Below, one piece after another: positions 25,898 to 34,849 of a stretch of DNA of 64,000 bases. The stretch's first letter is position 1. The number at the start of each line of letters is the position of its first letter. Origin of the DNA: Alteromonadaceae bacterium (GTDB lineage: Bacteria > Pseudomonadota > Gammaproteobacteria > Enterobacterales > Alteromonadaceae); assembly GCA_014872785.1 (NCBI GenBank), contig WKFJ01000064.1:1-64000 (forward strand), given 5' to 3'. Both the position numbers and the translations under genes were made by a program. Under the pieces are notes generated by a model, which was given only the letters and a program-made list of their open reading frames with translations, did no database searches and was not told where the DNA came from.

Positions 25898-26746
25898 CTA
25901 CTGCCCATTATACAGGGTTGAAATCCATTTTTCTTCGTTGATGAAGTTCCACGACCAACTCTCCCATTTGCTATCTAAACCCGTGGACACAGCTTCTTCT
26001 AGCGACTTCCCGGCATCTTTCATCGCTTTAACTGCTGCTGCGGTTTCCTTCAACATCGCTAAATAGTTTTGTAAATCTGCCTTCGATGCCATTTTTCCGT
26101 GGCCAGGAATGATTTTAGTAGTGTCGTTAGCAGCATCGATCATCGCTTCTATGCTCGTAATAAAGCCAGGCACGGTGCCGCCGCCATTTAAATCGATGTA
26201 GGGAAACATATAGTTAAACAATAAGTCGCCTGCATGAATGATGTTTTGGGTTTCAAACCAGACAAAGCTATCACCATCTGTGTGACTACTGGGCGTGTGG
26301 ATCACATGGATAGTGTCGCCGTTAAAGTGGAACTTCACGCCTTGCTCATAGGTAACCACCGGTAGTGCAGCCGCTTCATTGTCACCGTTTTGCAAGCGGA
26401 CTCTTACATTGTCATGTGCGAAAATTGTGGTGCCTTCGGTTTTGGCAAACCAGGCGTTACCGCCAGTATGGTCACCGTGATAATGCGTGTTCACCAAAAA
26501 GCGAATATTTTTGTCAGACAGCGCATTGATAGCTTCTTTTATCTTAGGAGCAAGAGGTTCGAACTGATCGTCCACCATCAATACACCATCTTCACCCGCC
26601 GACACCCCAATGTTGCCACCGGCGCCAACCAGCATGTAAACAGAATCGGAAGCTTTTTCGGTTTTGACTTCGACTGCGGCGAACCTGTCGTGCGCATGCG
26701 CGCCCATCGCTAACAAAATTGATAGCGTTGCGAGTACTCTTTTCAT
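25898..26746 (-). CDS. Exported metallo-beta-lactamase-fold hydrolase
   Basis: 282 residues. The signal peptide (MKRVLATLSILLAMGAHAHD) sends it to the periplasm. The zinc motif is THYHGDHTGGN (about 97-107). Further ligands appear as SSHTDGDS, HAGDLLFN and IPGHG, so both metal sites look complete. The overall layout resembles MBL-fold hydrolases annotated as QuiP- or cyclase-like. The substrate is unknown. It is a separate unit with its own upstream region; the divergent neighbour is nhaC-like. Confidence 0.85.
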   Translation of the reverse strand: MKRVLATLSILLAMGAHAHDRFAAVEVKTEKASDSVYMLVGAGGNIGVSAGEDGVLMVDDQFEPLAPKIKEAINALSDKNIRFLVNTHYHGDHTGGNAWFAKTEGTTIFAHDNVRVRLQNGDNEAAALPVVTYEQGVKFHFNGDTIHVIHTPSSHTDGDSFVWFETQNIIHAGDLLFNYMFPYIDLNGGGTVPGFITSIEAMIDAANDTTKIIPGHGKMASKADLQNYLAMLKETAAAVKAMKDAGKSLEEAVSTGLDSKWESWSWNFINEEKWISTLYNGQ

Positions 26747-26988
26747 GGTTAATTCCTTCGTTATTTAATATTTTTTATTGTTATTATTCTTACTTGAGCG
26801 TTGTTGCTTTAAGAATATAGTGGTGAACTTCCAATAGTGATCAACTTTTCCGGTAAAAGATTTCAGACAATTTTACCTAAGTGCATCAAATAATTATGCG
26901 AAGCTGCTAAGGTATGTATTGGTGACAGTTTTTCACCGTCTTCCACATAATAAGAACCCATAATAAAGGGGCTGGAGAATCGTCAGAC

Positions 26989-28719
26989 ATGCAAAGCCAA
27001 ATGAACAAACTTGCCGGTGTTTTATTTTTACTCGCGCTGGTGACTAGCATCTACGTTGGGCAAAAGGTGCCTGCGCAGTGGATTGAACAAGTTCAAGTAT
27101 TCGAATTATACGACACCCAAGACGGTGAAAAGGCTTATGTTTTCAGAGGTAACGAGGTCGTTGTTGACGAAATTGTTGCCTATGAAGAATCTCCACTCAG
27201 GCAAGCGCTGCTCTCGGCGACCGGGTCTGAGCCTGATATTAAACAACAATGGGTCTACCGCGACAATAATCCAGAAGATATCGTTCAGCTACAAGCTGCA
27301 TTTCACTATGGTCTTTGGTCACTATTACCTGCCTTTGTCGCGATTGCTATGTGCGTATTAACGCGTGAGCCGATTCCTGCCTTATTAAGTGGTGTCATCA
27401 TCGCCGCAGTCATGTTAGGGCGTTTTGACATTACCGGCGATGTACTGGTGCCGAGTATTGGCACGGCAAGTGCCGCTGGCATTCTCATACTTTACCTTTG
27501 GCTATTAGGTGGACTGATGGGGATGTGGGCAAAAACGGGGGCTGCGCAAGCCTTTGCCAGCTACATGACTGAGAGGTTTGTCAGAGGTCCTCGTTCGGCC
27601 AAATTAATTGCCTGGATGATGGGACTCATCTTCTTCCAAGGCGGTACCATGAGTACGGTGTTGGTAGGCACCACAGTAAAACCCATGGCGGACAAGGCAA
27701 AAGTCAGTCACGAAGAAATGAGTTACATAGTGGACTCAACCGCGTCGCCCATTGCCTCAGTAATTGCATTTAACGCCTGGCCGGCCTATGTCCAAGCGTT
27801 TATCTTTGTTCCGGGCGTGACGTTTCTCGCCACAGAAGCAGACCGCATTGCTTTCTTTTTCTCGAGCATTCCCTTTAGTTTTTATGGGATCTTAGCGGTC
27901 ATTGGCACATTGCTGCTCAGCCTCAATATCACTATTTTTTCCGGCGCAGGATTACGTAAAGCCCGAGCTCGCGCTATTGCCACAGGGGAACTAGACGCGC
28001 CAAATGCCAGACCCATGAGTGCAGCGGAGCTCAACAAAACCAGCGTACCAGAGGGTTATAAAAGTTCGGTGGCAGAATTTACTTTCCCCCTCCTCGTGTT
28101 GCTGGTTGTCGCTGTTGGCAGCTTTATTTTTTTAGGCTCACCACAAGTTAGCTGGGCATTTGGTTTAGCATTGTTTACCTCAATTGGTATGGCGCTAGCG
28201 AAAGGAATGGGTCTATCTCAGGTGTTAGATGGCTTTAACAATGGTTTAAAAGGCGTGGTGGTAGTGTCGGTGGTATTGATGTTAGCAATTACCATTGGTG
28301 GTTTAAGCAAACAGTTAGGTGGTGGTCTTTATTTGGTGGAACTGCTTGGGCAGCAAATCCCCTTTTGGCTGCTTCCAGTGATTTTACAATTAATGACTAT
28401 GCTCATTGCGTTTTCTACCGGAACCAGCTGGGGAACCTACGCCATTGCGTTTCCATTAGCCATGCCACTGGCGTGGGCGATTGCCAGCAGTCAAGGTTTA
28501 GCCAACCCTGAAATCTACATGGCTATTTGCTTTGCTACTGTTTTAAATGGCAGCGTGTATGGTGACCAATGCTCTCCCATTTCTGACACCACTATATTAA
28601 GCGCTATGACCACTGGCTGCGACTTGATGGATCATGTAAAAACCCAAATAGTGCCTGCGTCATTTGCCGCTGCAATGGCCGCGATTCTATGGACGCTAAG
28701 CACCTTGGTATTTGTGTAG
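26989..28719 (+). CDS. NhaC-family Na+/H+ antiporter
   Basis: 576 residues, polytopic. After the first TM helix (about 8-24) comes an unusual non-membrane insert of roughly 75 residues (about 26-100, rich in E, D, Q and Y), then the regular series of TM helices. Family landmarks include LLGGLMGMW, GGTMSTVLVG, DSTASPIASVIAFNAWP, FSTGTSWGTYAIAFPLAMPL and the C-terminal GDQCSPISDTTILSA. It exchanges Na+ (or another substrate) for protons across the inner membrane. The downstream dioxygenase gene begins five bases after its stop. Confidence 0.88.
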   Translation: MQSQMNKLAGVLFLLALVTSIYVGQKVPAQWIEQVQVFELYDTQDGEKAYVFRGNEVVVDEIVAYEESPLRQALLSATGSEPDIKQQWVYRDNNPEDIVQLQAAFHYGLWSLLPAFVAIAMCVLTREPIPALLSGVIIAAVMLGRFDITGDVLVPSIGTASAAGILILYLWLLGGLMGMWAKTGAAQAFASYMTERFVRGPRSAKLIAWMMGLIFFQGGTMSTVLVGTTVKPMADKAKVSHEEMSYIVDSTASPIASVIAFNAWPAYVQAFIFVPGVTFLATEADRIAFFFSSIPFSFYGILAVIGTLLLSLNITIFSGAGLRKARARAIATGELDAPNARPMSAAELNKTSVPEGYKSSVAEFTFPLLVLLVVAVGSFIFLGSPQVSWAFGLALFTSIGMALAKGMGLSQVLDGFNNGLKGVVVVSVVLMLAITIGGLSKQLGGGLYLVELLGQQIPFWLLPVILQLMTMLIAFSTGTSWGTYAIAFPLAMPLAWAIASSQGLANPEIYMAICFATVLNGSVYGDQCSPISDTTILSAMTTGCDLMDHVKTQIVPASFAAAMAAILWTLSTLVFV

Positions 28720-28724
28720 TGAAT

Positions 28725-29480
28725 ATGAATATACAAACATCAATTGCCGCTTATCGAGAAAGTAGTTTTGTAAAACTTGAGGGCTTTTTCGAGTCGACGT
28801 TACTGCAAAATATTGAAAAAACGGTACTTAAATTCCATCACCATTGGCTTAAAGAGAATGAGTCGTTCTATCAAACTCGAGCCATCAACAGTGCGTTTCT
28901 CACTAAACCGGGAATCCTCACCGGTGTTGAACGTCTACAACTATTCAAGCTAGTGGCCAACAACGAATTAGTAGAGCTCGCCAATGAAATCCTTGGCGGT
29001 TCCTGTCAATTTATGAACACACAGTTGTTTTTTAATCCTTACAATCCAGAACAAAAGAACTATTGGCATCGAGACGGCCAGTATCACTTGAATCTAGAGG
29101 AACAAAAGCAAGCACTACAAGGAGCACAGGTACTGCACTTTCGCGTTCCGTTGCGAGACGAACCGGGTATCGAGATTGTTTCGGGCTCACACAAGCACTG
29201 GGATACTGTGGAAGAAGAACAAGTGAGATTAGAACGCGATGGTCACCATAACTTCGAGGATCTATCGACTGGCACCGAGGTTCCTTTGAAGCAGGGGGAT
29301 CTGTTGATATTTAACGCCATGGCCATTCATCGTGGCCTCTATGGGATGGACAGGTTGGCGCTGGATATTTTGTACTGTGACAGAGATCCACAACTGCTGA
29401 GTATCGTAGACAAAGAAGCAATGCCCTGCTCTTCAGAACTCACATTATTAAAAAATCAGGAGGTTTTTAAACTTCCCTGA
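28725..29480 (+). CDS. Phytanoyl-CoA dioxygenase (PhyH) family Fe(II)/2-oxoglutarate oxygenase
   Basis: 251 residues from the ATG at 28725. An upstream in-frame ATG at 28689 overlaps the antiporter gene and adds no conserved residues. The double-stranded beta-helix oxygenase core has the iron-binding HxD in YWHRDGQYH, a VPLRDEPGIEIVSGSHKHW segment typical of PhyH, and the distal histidine in AIHRGLYG. It would hydroxylate an unknown small substrate using 2-oxoglutarate and O2. Its start five bases after the antiporter stop suggests translational coupling. Confidence 0.85.
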   Translation: MNIQTSIAAYRESSFVKLEGFFESTLLQNIEKTVLKFHHHWLKENESFYQTRAINSAFLTKPGILTGVERLQLFKLVANNELVELANEILGGSCQFMNTQLFFNPYNPEQKNYWHRDGQYHLNLEEQKQALQGAQVLHFRVPLRDEPGIEIVSGSHKHWDTVEEEQVRLERDGHHNFEDLSTGTEVPLKQGDLLIFNAMAIHRGLYGMDRLALDILYCDRDPQLLSIVDKEAMPCSSELTLLKNQEVFKLP

Positions 29481-29531
29481 CCCTGCTAGAGTGGGAACAA
29501 ATTCTAATAAGGAAAAATGAAGGAAAATCCC

Positions 29532-31967
29532 ATGTCTCGCCATGCCAATACTAGGTATCTGAAAGCTATGTTATGGCTCTTAGTCGGCCTAGCAACTAGC
29601 TCTTTCGCCAGAGCGGATGACTCCGTAACGGTTAATCAAGTGTTACAGGAAAGCAATACTCACCGAGGTTTTGTGAATGTCTGGTATAACCAAGATAAAG
29701 ATAAAACCTATTTCGTTATTGATAAAAATCTCGGCGATTTTATTTATCAAACAAGTTTGCCCCAAGGGCTTGGTTCAAATGACATTGGACTCGATCGCGG
29801 CCAATTAGGTGAAACTCGACTAACCCACTTTAAAAGAGCCGGTGACAGTGTCATGCTAGTGCAAAAGAACACCGAATATCAGGCACTTTCAAACAACAAG
29901 CGTGAAGTCGATGCCATGGCTGAATCATTTGCCAATGCTATACTGTGGCGCTTACCTCTGGTAGACCAAGATGAAAGTTATTGGCTAGTCGATGCTTCAG
30001 ACTTTCTTATGCAAGATACCCACGACATTGCCGACCGCTTAAAGTCCAGAAAACAAGGGAGTTTTAAGCTCGACAAATCAAAGTCAGCAGTATCAGGCGA
30101 TAGCTACAAAAGCTTCCCAGATAACACCGAACTACAAGTATGGCTTACCTTCACTGGCAGTGAGCCGGGTAAGTACGTGCGTCAGGCTGCTATTGACCCT
30201 AAAAACGTCAGTTTAACCGTTCGTCACAGTTTTGTGCGCCTGCCTGACAATAACTACGAACCATTGGCGTTTCATCCTAAAAGCGGTTATTTCTCATATT
30301 CCTATCAAGACTACGCACAGCCCATCAATGCCAAGCTCACCCAACAACTTATTCCACGACACCGCTTGGCCAAGATCGACCCGAGCGCACCGCGTTCGAA
30401 GGCAAAAAAACCAATCGTATATTATATTGATTCCGGCGTTCCTGAACCTGTGCGCTCGGCACTTATAGAAGGCGCAATGTGGTGGAATCAGGCGTTTGAA
30501 GCTTTAGGCTATGAAGACGCATTCCAAGTAAAAGTGCTGCCTGCAGACGCTGACCCCATGGACGTAAGATATAACATTATCCAATGGGTACACCGCGCTA
30601 CTCGTGGCTGGTCTTATGGTGCCAGTATTGTTGACCCGCGCACTGGGGAGATCATCAAAGGCCACGTCTCTTTGGGCTCGCTCAGAGTACGTCAGGACTA
30701 TCTAATTGCGCAGGCAATGCTCGCGCCATTTGCCGGTGACGCAACGCAAGATAACGCCCTGCAAACACTAGCAATCAATCGCATCAAACAACTCTCAGCT
30801 CACGAAGTGGGGCATACGCTTGGTATTGCCCATAACTTTACCGCAAGCGCCTATAACAGAGCGTCAGTGATGGATTATCCGCACCCATTGTTTGAGTTGA
30901 ATGACGGTAAAATCTCAGCACCAAATGCCTACACAGAAGAGTTAGGTATTTGGGACAAGCGCGCAGTTGCCTATGCCTACAGCGACTTTACCGGTCAAGA
31001 TGCAAGTGCAGAACGACAAAAACTGCTGCAAGAGAACGTCGAAAAGGGCTATTGGTTTATCTCCGATGCTGACTCTAGAGGCATCGACGATGCCCATCCA
31101 ACGTCAAACTTGTGGGACAACGGGAGCAATGCCACTGACGAGCTTGCCCGATTAATCAAAATTCGTGAAGTCGCACTAAAACAATTTGGCGACGCTAACC
31201 TGCGCACGGGTAGGCCTTACTCCGATTTAGAAGAAATCTTAGTTCCGGCCTATTACTTTCATCGGTTTCAAGCTATTGCAGCCGGCAAAGCGATTGGTGG
31301 CTATGAATATTACTACGACGTAAAGGGTCAAGACACGCTGACCAACAAGCATGTGGAAGGCACAGAACAAGAAAGAGCCCTGGAGACTCTACTGGCGACG
31401 TTAAGCCCCGGATTCTTGTCAATTGAAGATGGTGTGGCCTCTATGATCCCACCAAAAGCGTACAATACTTATCGAACTCGTGAAAGCATCAATGGCGACA
31501 TGGGAGTAATTTTCGATAGGTTTACGCTGGCAAGAGCCTCGGCTCAACACACTTTTAATATCTTATTGAACGACCAAAGGCTTATGCGTCTTAAGCAACA
31601 AAGCAGCATAGATAGCGCTGTTCCTTCAGTAGACATTCTATTGGAAGCGACCTACTTAGCGCTCGCAAATGGAAAAGCACAAAACGCAATTGAAGATGAG
31701 ATCAGAAGACAGGCGCTGGCATTATTGCACAACAACATGCTTAACAAGCTACATGCGACAAGTACCCCAAATGCTCTTAAGGAGCACTATTTCACAGCGT
31801 TAAACAATGCACTTGATACATTGAAAGCGCAGCTTAGTAGCGGCGATTATGGTGTGTCAGCGGTACGTTTTCTACGTTATGAAATATTCAGGTTGGAAGA
31901 ATTAATAGAAGGAGAAAACTTCGAAATGTTTAGCCTGCCTAAAATGCCACCAGGCTCCCCCATTTAA
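29532..31967 (+). CDS. Exported zinc metalloprotease (DUF5117/DUF4953-type)
   Basis: 811 residues from the ATG at 29532, which has a better-placed AAGGA than the in-frame ATG at 29517. The signal peptide is MSRHANTRYLKAMLWLLVGL..., cleaved near ARA-DD. The N-terminal half matches the DUF5117-like domain (VNVWYNQDKDKTYFVIDKNLGDFIYQTSLPQGLGSNDIGLDRGQ in two stretches). The catalytic site is HEVGHTLGIAHNF (first His near 424), the metzincin-like HExxHxxGxxH. A methionine turn follows as SVMDYP. It probably digests protein or peptides in the periplasm. It starts 51 bases after the dioxygenase gene. Confidence 0.88.
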   Translation: MSRHANTRYLKAMLWLLVGLATSSFARADDSVTVNQVLQESNTHRGFVNVWYNQDKDKTYFVIDKNLGDFIYQTSLPQGLGSNDIGLDRGQLGETRLTHFKRAGDSVMLVQKNTEYQALSNNKREVDAMAESFANAILWRLPLVDQDESYWLVDASDFLMQDTHDIADRLKSRKQGSFKLDKSKSAVSGDSYKSFPDNTELQVWLTFTGSEPGKYVRQAAIDPKNVSLTVRHSFVRLPDNNYEPLAFHPKSGYFSYSYQDYAQPINAKLTQQLIPRHRLAKIDPSAPRSKAKKPIVYYIDSGVPEPVRSALIEGAMWWNQAFEALGYEDAFQVKVLPADADPMDVRYNIIQWVHRATRGWSYGASIVDPRTGEIIKGHVSLGSLRVRQDYLIAQAMLAPFAGDATQDNALQTLAINRIKQLSAHEVGHTLGIAHNFTASAYNRASVMDYPHPLFELNDGKISAPNAYTEELGIWDKRAVAYAYSDFTGQDASAERQKLLQENVEKGYWFISDADSRGIDDAHPTSNLWDNGSNATDELARLIKIREVALKQFGDANLRTGRPYSDLEEILVPAYYFHRFQAIAAGKAIGGYEYYYDVKGQDTLTNKHVEGTEQERALETLLATLSPGFLSIEDGVASMIPPKAYNTYRTRESINGDMGVIFDRFTLARASAQHTFNILLNDQRLMRLKQQSSIDSAVPSVDILLEATYLALANGKAQNAIEDEIRRQALALLHNNMLNKLHATSTPNALKEHYFTALNNALDTLKAQLSSGDYGVSAVRFLRYEIFRLEELIEGENFEMFSLPKMPPGSPI

Positions 31968-31975
31968 CGAAAATG

Positions 31976-32005
31976 GCGGCGCAAGTTCTAATTGGCTTGC
32001 GCCGC
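31976..32005. terminator. Hairpin terminator between convergent genes
   Basis: Arms 31976-31985 and 31996-32005 are exact GC-rich complements with a ten-base loop. TTTGACTTT follows on the plus strand. It overlaps the last codons of the gene at 31988 on the minus strand. A weak T tract makes it moderately convincing. Confidence 0.6.
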
Positions 32006-32785
32006 TTTGACTTTATACAGTGAATAAAGTTCTGAACGAACTTGTTCAACTAACGCCTTATCAGTTTGCAAGCTTGTCGCTATACAACAGTCGTATTTCT
32101 CTTCATTACCGAGTGACTGTACTCTTACGACGTGAGAAAAGTCGATGCCCAATTCAGCTAAGCGAAAGCGCAACGCGTGTTCTTCCTGAATAATTAAATC
32201 GATTCGACCATGAATGAGTTTGCGAACGTTAGTCTCTTCATCAATCGACAATTCATAGTGCTCTCCTTCCATGAACCCCGCTTTAACCAACATGTCCATA
32301 GACAAGTCATTTCTTATCACACTGGTGCGATAATTTTTTGCATCCTGCACCTGATTAATGTCGATATCTACTCTTTCAGCAAGGCGATACAGAGCAATAG
32401 ATCGTTTTTCTAATAAAGGACAAATCCATTGAAATCGAGCTTCGCGGTCGGGCGTGCGATAAATGGAATAGATAAACACATTCTTTTCGAATTCAGCGAG
32501 CTGCATTGCTTTCGCCCAATGGAAGACTTCAATATTGGCATCAAGATTTAAGTTAGTTAGTACTTGCTCTACCTTATTTGTTGCTATTCCAGTGACATTA
32601 CCATGTTCATCCAGGTAGTTATATGGTGGCCATTGTTCAGTTACTACACGTACTTGAGGACTGACAGGGAAAGCAGAGAAAGACGCAAGCAAGGCGGCAA
32701 GAAAAAGCGCAAACACGGGATTTAGACGCGTCTTTTTTAAGTGTATATTTCGATGTATCCCTACTCTTGTCATTGCGTAAGACAT
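31988..32785 (-). CDS. Periplasmic solute-binding protein, SBP_bac_3 type, orphan
   Basis: 265 residues, with a possible later start at 32773. The signal segment is NPVFALFLAALLASFSAFPVS. The mature part begins VRVVTEQWPPYNYLDEHGNVTGIATNKVEQVL, the classic start of bacterial extracellular solute-binding family 3. A SVIRNDLSMDMLVKAGF segment and GRIDLIIQEEHALRFRL second lobe follow. No transporter genes adjoin it. Such stand-alone proteins are abundant in Alteromonadales and may act as sensors; the ligand is unknown. Confidence 0.8.
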   Translation of the reverse strand: MSYAMTRVGIHRNIHLKKTRLNPVFALFLAALLASFSAFPVSPQVRVVTEQWPPYNYLDEHGNVTGIATNKVEQVLTNLNLDANIEVFHWAKAMQLAEFEKNVFIYSIYRTPDREARFQWICPLLEKRSIALYRLAERVDIDINQVQDAKNYRTSVIRNDLSMDMLVKAGFMEGEHYELSIDEETNVRKLIHGRIDLIIQEEHALRFRLAELGIDFSHVVRVQSLGNEEKYDCCIATSLQTDKALVEQVRSELYSLYKVKAAQAN

Positions 32786-32863
32786 GAGAAAAAGTACCTA
32801 AACTATAAATCAAATGCGATTGTCACTGATCGCGTTTGATTCATCCTAACATGAGTCTTTACA

Positions 32864-33295
32864 TCATGCAGCGATTGCTTTAGCTGACTCAAGCATTCGC
32901 TCTAGTTGCTGCAATGTTTCCTGTGCACTTTCAGAGTTCGCCTCAGTCTTCTTTAACACGAAATCAAAAACCAACATGTTAAGCTGACTCTTGCCGGTCA
33001 CCGCCACCAGCCAACGATGCAATTCAATCGCTTCGCCTTCTTCCTCATTTTGAATCAATTCTTTCGCCCAATAAAGTCCTTGAGGGTTCTGTTGCTCAGC
33101 ATTTTGCATCGCTGCAGTGATCATGTCTCGTTGCTGTTTTTCAGACTTCGCTGGTAGCTTCATGATTCGCACATCAAGCATCCACTCAGTGTCAGCGATG
33201 GCAATATTGCTTTGGTTGAGGTCGCTGGTATCTGCCGTCCAGTTAGCAGGAATGTCTAGACTAATGGTATTAAACAGGTCTATTTGATTATTCAA
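32864..33295 (-). CDS. DcrB/DUF1795-like small protein
   Basis: 143 residues from a TTG with GAGAAG upstream. The sequence has alternating strands (TISLDIPANWTAD, TEWMLDVRIMKLP, AIELHRWLVAVTGKSQLNMLVFDFVLKK) and a C-terminal helix. This resembles the DcrB/DUF1795 fold, but similarity is only by pattern. There is no signal peptide, so it is probably cytoplasmic. It is the last of three same-strand genes after the MFS transporter and DUF1653 genes, with 55 bases of low-complexity TTTTAGCTTT repeats before it. Confidence 0.5.
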   Translation of the reverse strand: MNNQIDLFNTISLDIPANWTADTSDLNQSNIAIADTEWMLDVRIMKLPAKSEKQQRDMITAAMQNAEQQNPQGLYWAKELIQNEEEGEAIELHRWLVAVTGKSQLNMLVFDFVLKKTEANSESAQETLQQLERMLESAKAIAA

Positions 33296-33350
33296 AATTC
33301 TTCTCTTTTTTAAATCTAAGTTCTTAATTTTTAGCTTTTAACTTTTAGCT

Positions 33351-33587
33351 TTACATTGCATCCGAAACATAGGCAAAACGGGGGACTTCTACACCGTTAA
33401 CTTCGACCTTTTCACAAAACATTGCAAAAGGTCTAACCCAAAGCTTACCTTCGCCATATAGTGGTCGGTAGACGACGAAACAAGATTCATCTTCGGAATG
33501 ATAAGCAACGTCGATTACTTGATAAAACTGGCCTTTATAATGTTGATATTTTCCCGGCTTTATCGATTCCTGAAATTTTTCAGTCAT
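33351..33587 (-). CDS. DUF1653 family protein
   Basis: 78 residues from the ATG at 33587, which follows AAAGGAAACCCT. The conserved run PGKYQHYKGQFYQVIDVAYHSED, then YRPLYGEGKLWVRPFAMFCE and VEVPRFAYV, is the complete DUF1653 signature. The function is unknown. An in-frame earlier start overlaps the end of the MFS gene and adds an unlikely extension. It lies ten bases after that gene's stop, so the two are probably co-transcribed. Confidence 0.9.
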   Translation of the reverse strand: MTEKFQESIKPGKYQHYKGQFYQVIDVAYHSEDESCFVVYRPLYGEGKLWVRPFAMFCEKVEVNGVEVPRFAYVSDAM

Positions 33588-33597
33588 AGGGTTTCCT

Positions 33598-34779
33598 TTA
33601 CACTTTTGTAGATCGTTGCCACCAACTTGCGACAATAAGCAAATACACAATCACAGGCAGGCTTAATAGCATCATAGTTTGCCAACCGACACTAAATAGC
33701 ACTAAACCCGCGCTTAATGAAGCGATTGCTTGTGTACCAAATACTGTACCTTCATTGATCGCTTGTACTTTGAATTTTTCCGACTCTCGGTAGCATTGCG
33801 TTAACAGGCTTGTACCTGTGGTAAATAAAAAGTTCCAACCAACACCAAGCGCCACCAATGCAACCCAGTAGAACCACCAGCCAGATGCCAAGAATGCAGA
33901 CGCTATTGCGACCAAAAAGGCAAACAGACCGGCAAGCATAACTTTGTACTCGGAAAGCTTGTTAATGAGCCAGCCGGTAACAAACGAAGGAGCAAACATC
34001 GCTAAGATATGGCTTTGTATGACAAGTTTGGTATCTACCATTGAATGGTGTTCTTGAACGTGCATGTGCAGTGGGGTAGCCGTCATAATAAAGGCCATTA
34101 ATGCATAACCTAACCCGGCCATACTCACCGCAACAATCAATTTGGGCTGGCGAATTATTTCCCAAAGGGGTCTGGCTTCCTGCCCGTGATTATCAGAGTT
34201 GTTGGCAACATGGTGTGGCGTAGGTTTATAAAAAACAAACAGTATTAAACATAGGCTCATGCTACAAGCTAACAAATAAAAAGCGCCAGCAAACGTACCA
34301 TCACTTATTTTTTGCCCGATAACAGCAAGCTCTGGCCCTATTATTGCCGCCGCTAAGCCACCGACAATAATTAAAGATAATACATTGGCAGCTTGTTCAG
34401 GTTTTGCTGACTCAATCGCTGCAAAGCGGATCTGTTGGAAGCCAGCAGAAGCGACACCAAGCAGCCCCGCAGCAAAACAAAATTGCCAGAAGGAAAGATT
34501 ATTGACAGCGTCGGCAGCAATGAGACTGCTAACTATTCCGGTTGTAGCACAAGCAAAGAATATCGTCTTACGACCGAATCGGTGCATAGCAAAGGTAATA
34601 GGCATCACGCTAGTTGCGGTACCCAAAATCATCAAGGCTAAAGGGAGCGTCGCCAAATCGCTATTTTCTGCCGCTTGAGCGCCGAATATCCCTGCCACAA
34701 GCACCATCATCGTGCCGCAAGTCATTGCGATAGCCTGTATCAGCGCCAGTAAATAAACGTTTTTGGGAAATCCCTTCAT
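33598..34779 (-). CDS. MFS transporter
   Basis: 393 residues with about twelve TM helices in two six-helix halves. The loop between TM2 and TM3 reads MHRFGRKTIFF, the MFS motif A pattern. A central cytoplasmic loop (KPTPHHVANNSDNHGQEA) separates the halves. It could export a drug or metabolite, but the substrate is not evident. It is the first of three closely spaced genes, the next being DUF1653. Confidence 0.82.
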   Translation of the reverse strand: MKGFPKNVYLLALIQAIAMTCGTMMVLVAGIFGAQAAENSDLATLPLALMILGTATSVMPITFAMHRFGRKTIFFACATTGIVSSLIAADAVNNLSFWQFCFAAGLLGVASAGFQQIRFAAIESAKPEQAANVLSLIIVGGLAAAIIGPELAVIGQKISDGTFAGAFYLLACSMSLCLILFVFYKPTPHHVANNSDNHGQEARPLWEIIRQPKLIVAVSMAGLGYALMAFIMTATPLHMHVQEHHSMVDTKLVIQSHILAMFAPSFVTGWLINKLSEYKVMLAGLFAFLVAIASAFLASGWWFYWVALVALGVGWNFLFTTGTSLLTQCYRESEKFKVQAINEGTVFGTQAIASLSAGLVLFSVGWQTMMLLSLPVIVYLLIVASWWQRSTKV

Positions 34780-34790
34780 GCCCTACTCTC

Positions 34791-34822
34791 AAAAAAAAGA
34801 GCTTCTCTTTGCAGAGAAGCTC
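34791..34822 (-). terminator. Intrinsic terminator after the aminopeptidase gene
   Basis: Arms 34799-34807 and 34814-34822 are exact complements with a six-base loop. On the minus strand eight T follow (34798-34791). Confidence 0.9.
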
Positions 34823-34849
34823 GCATGGTCATTCGATTATGCGAACGCG

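Noticed and set aside
29063..29251. Arginine- and serine-rich frame inside the PhyH gene
   Set aside because: Out-of-frame shadow of the dioxygenase gene.
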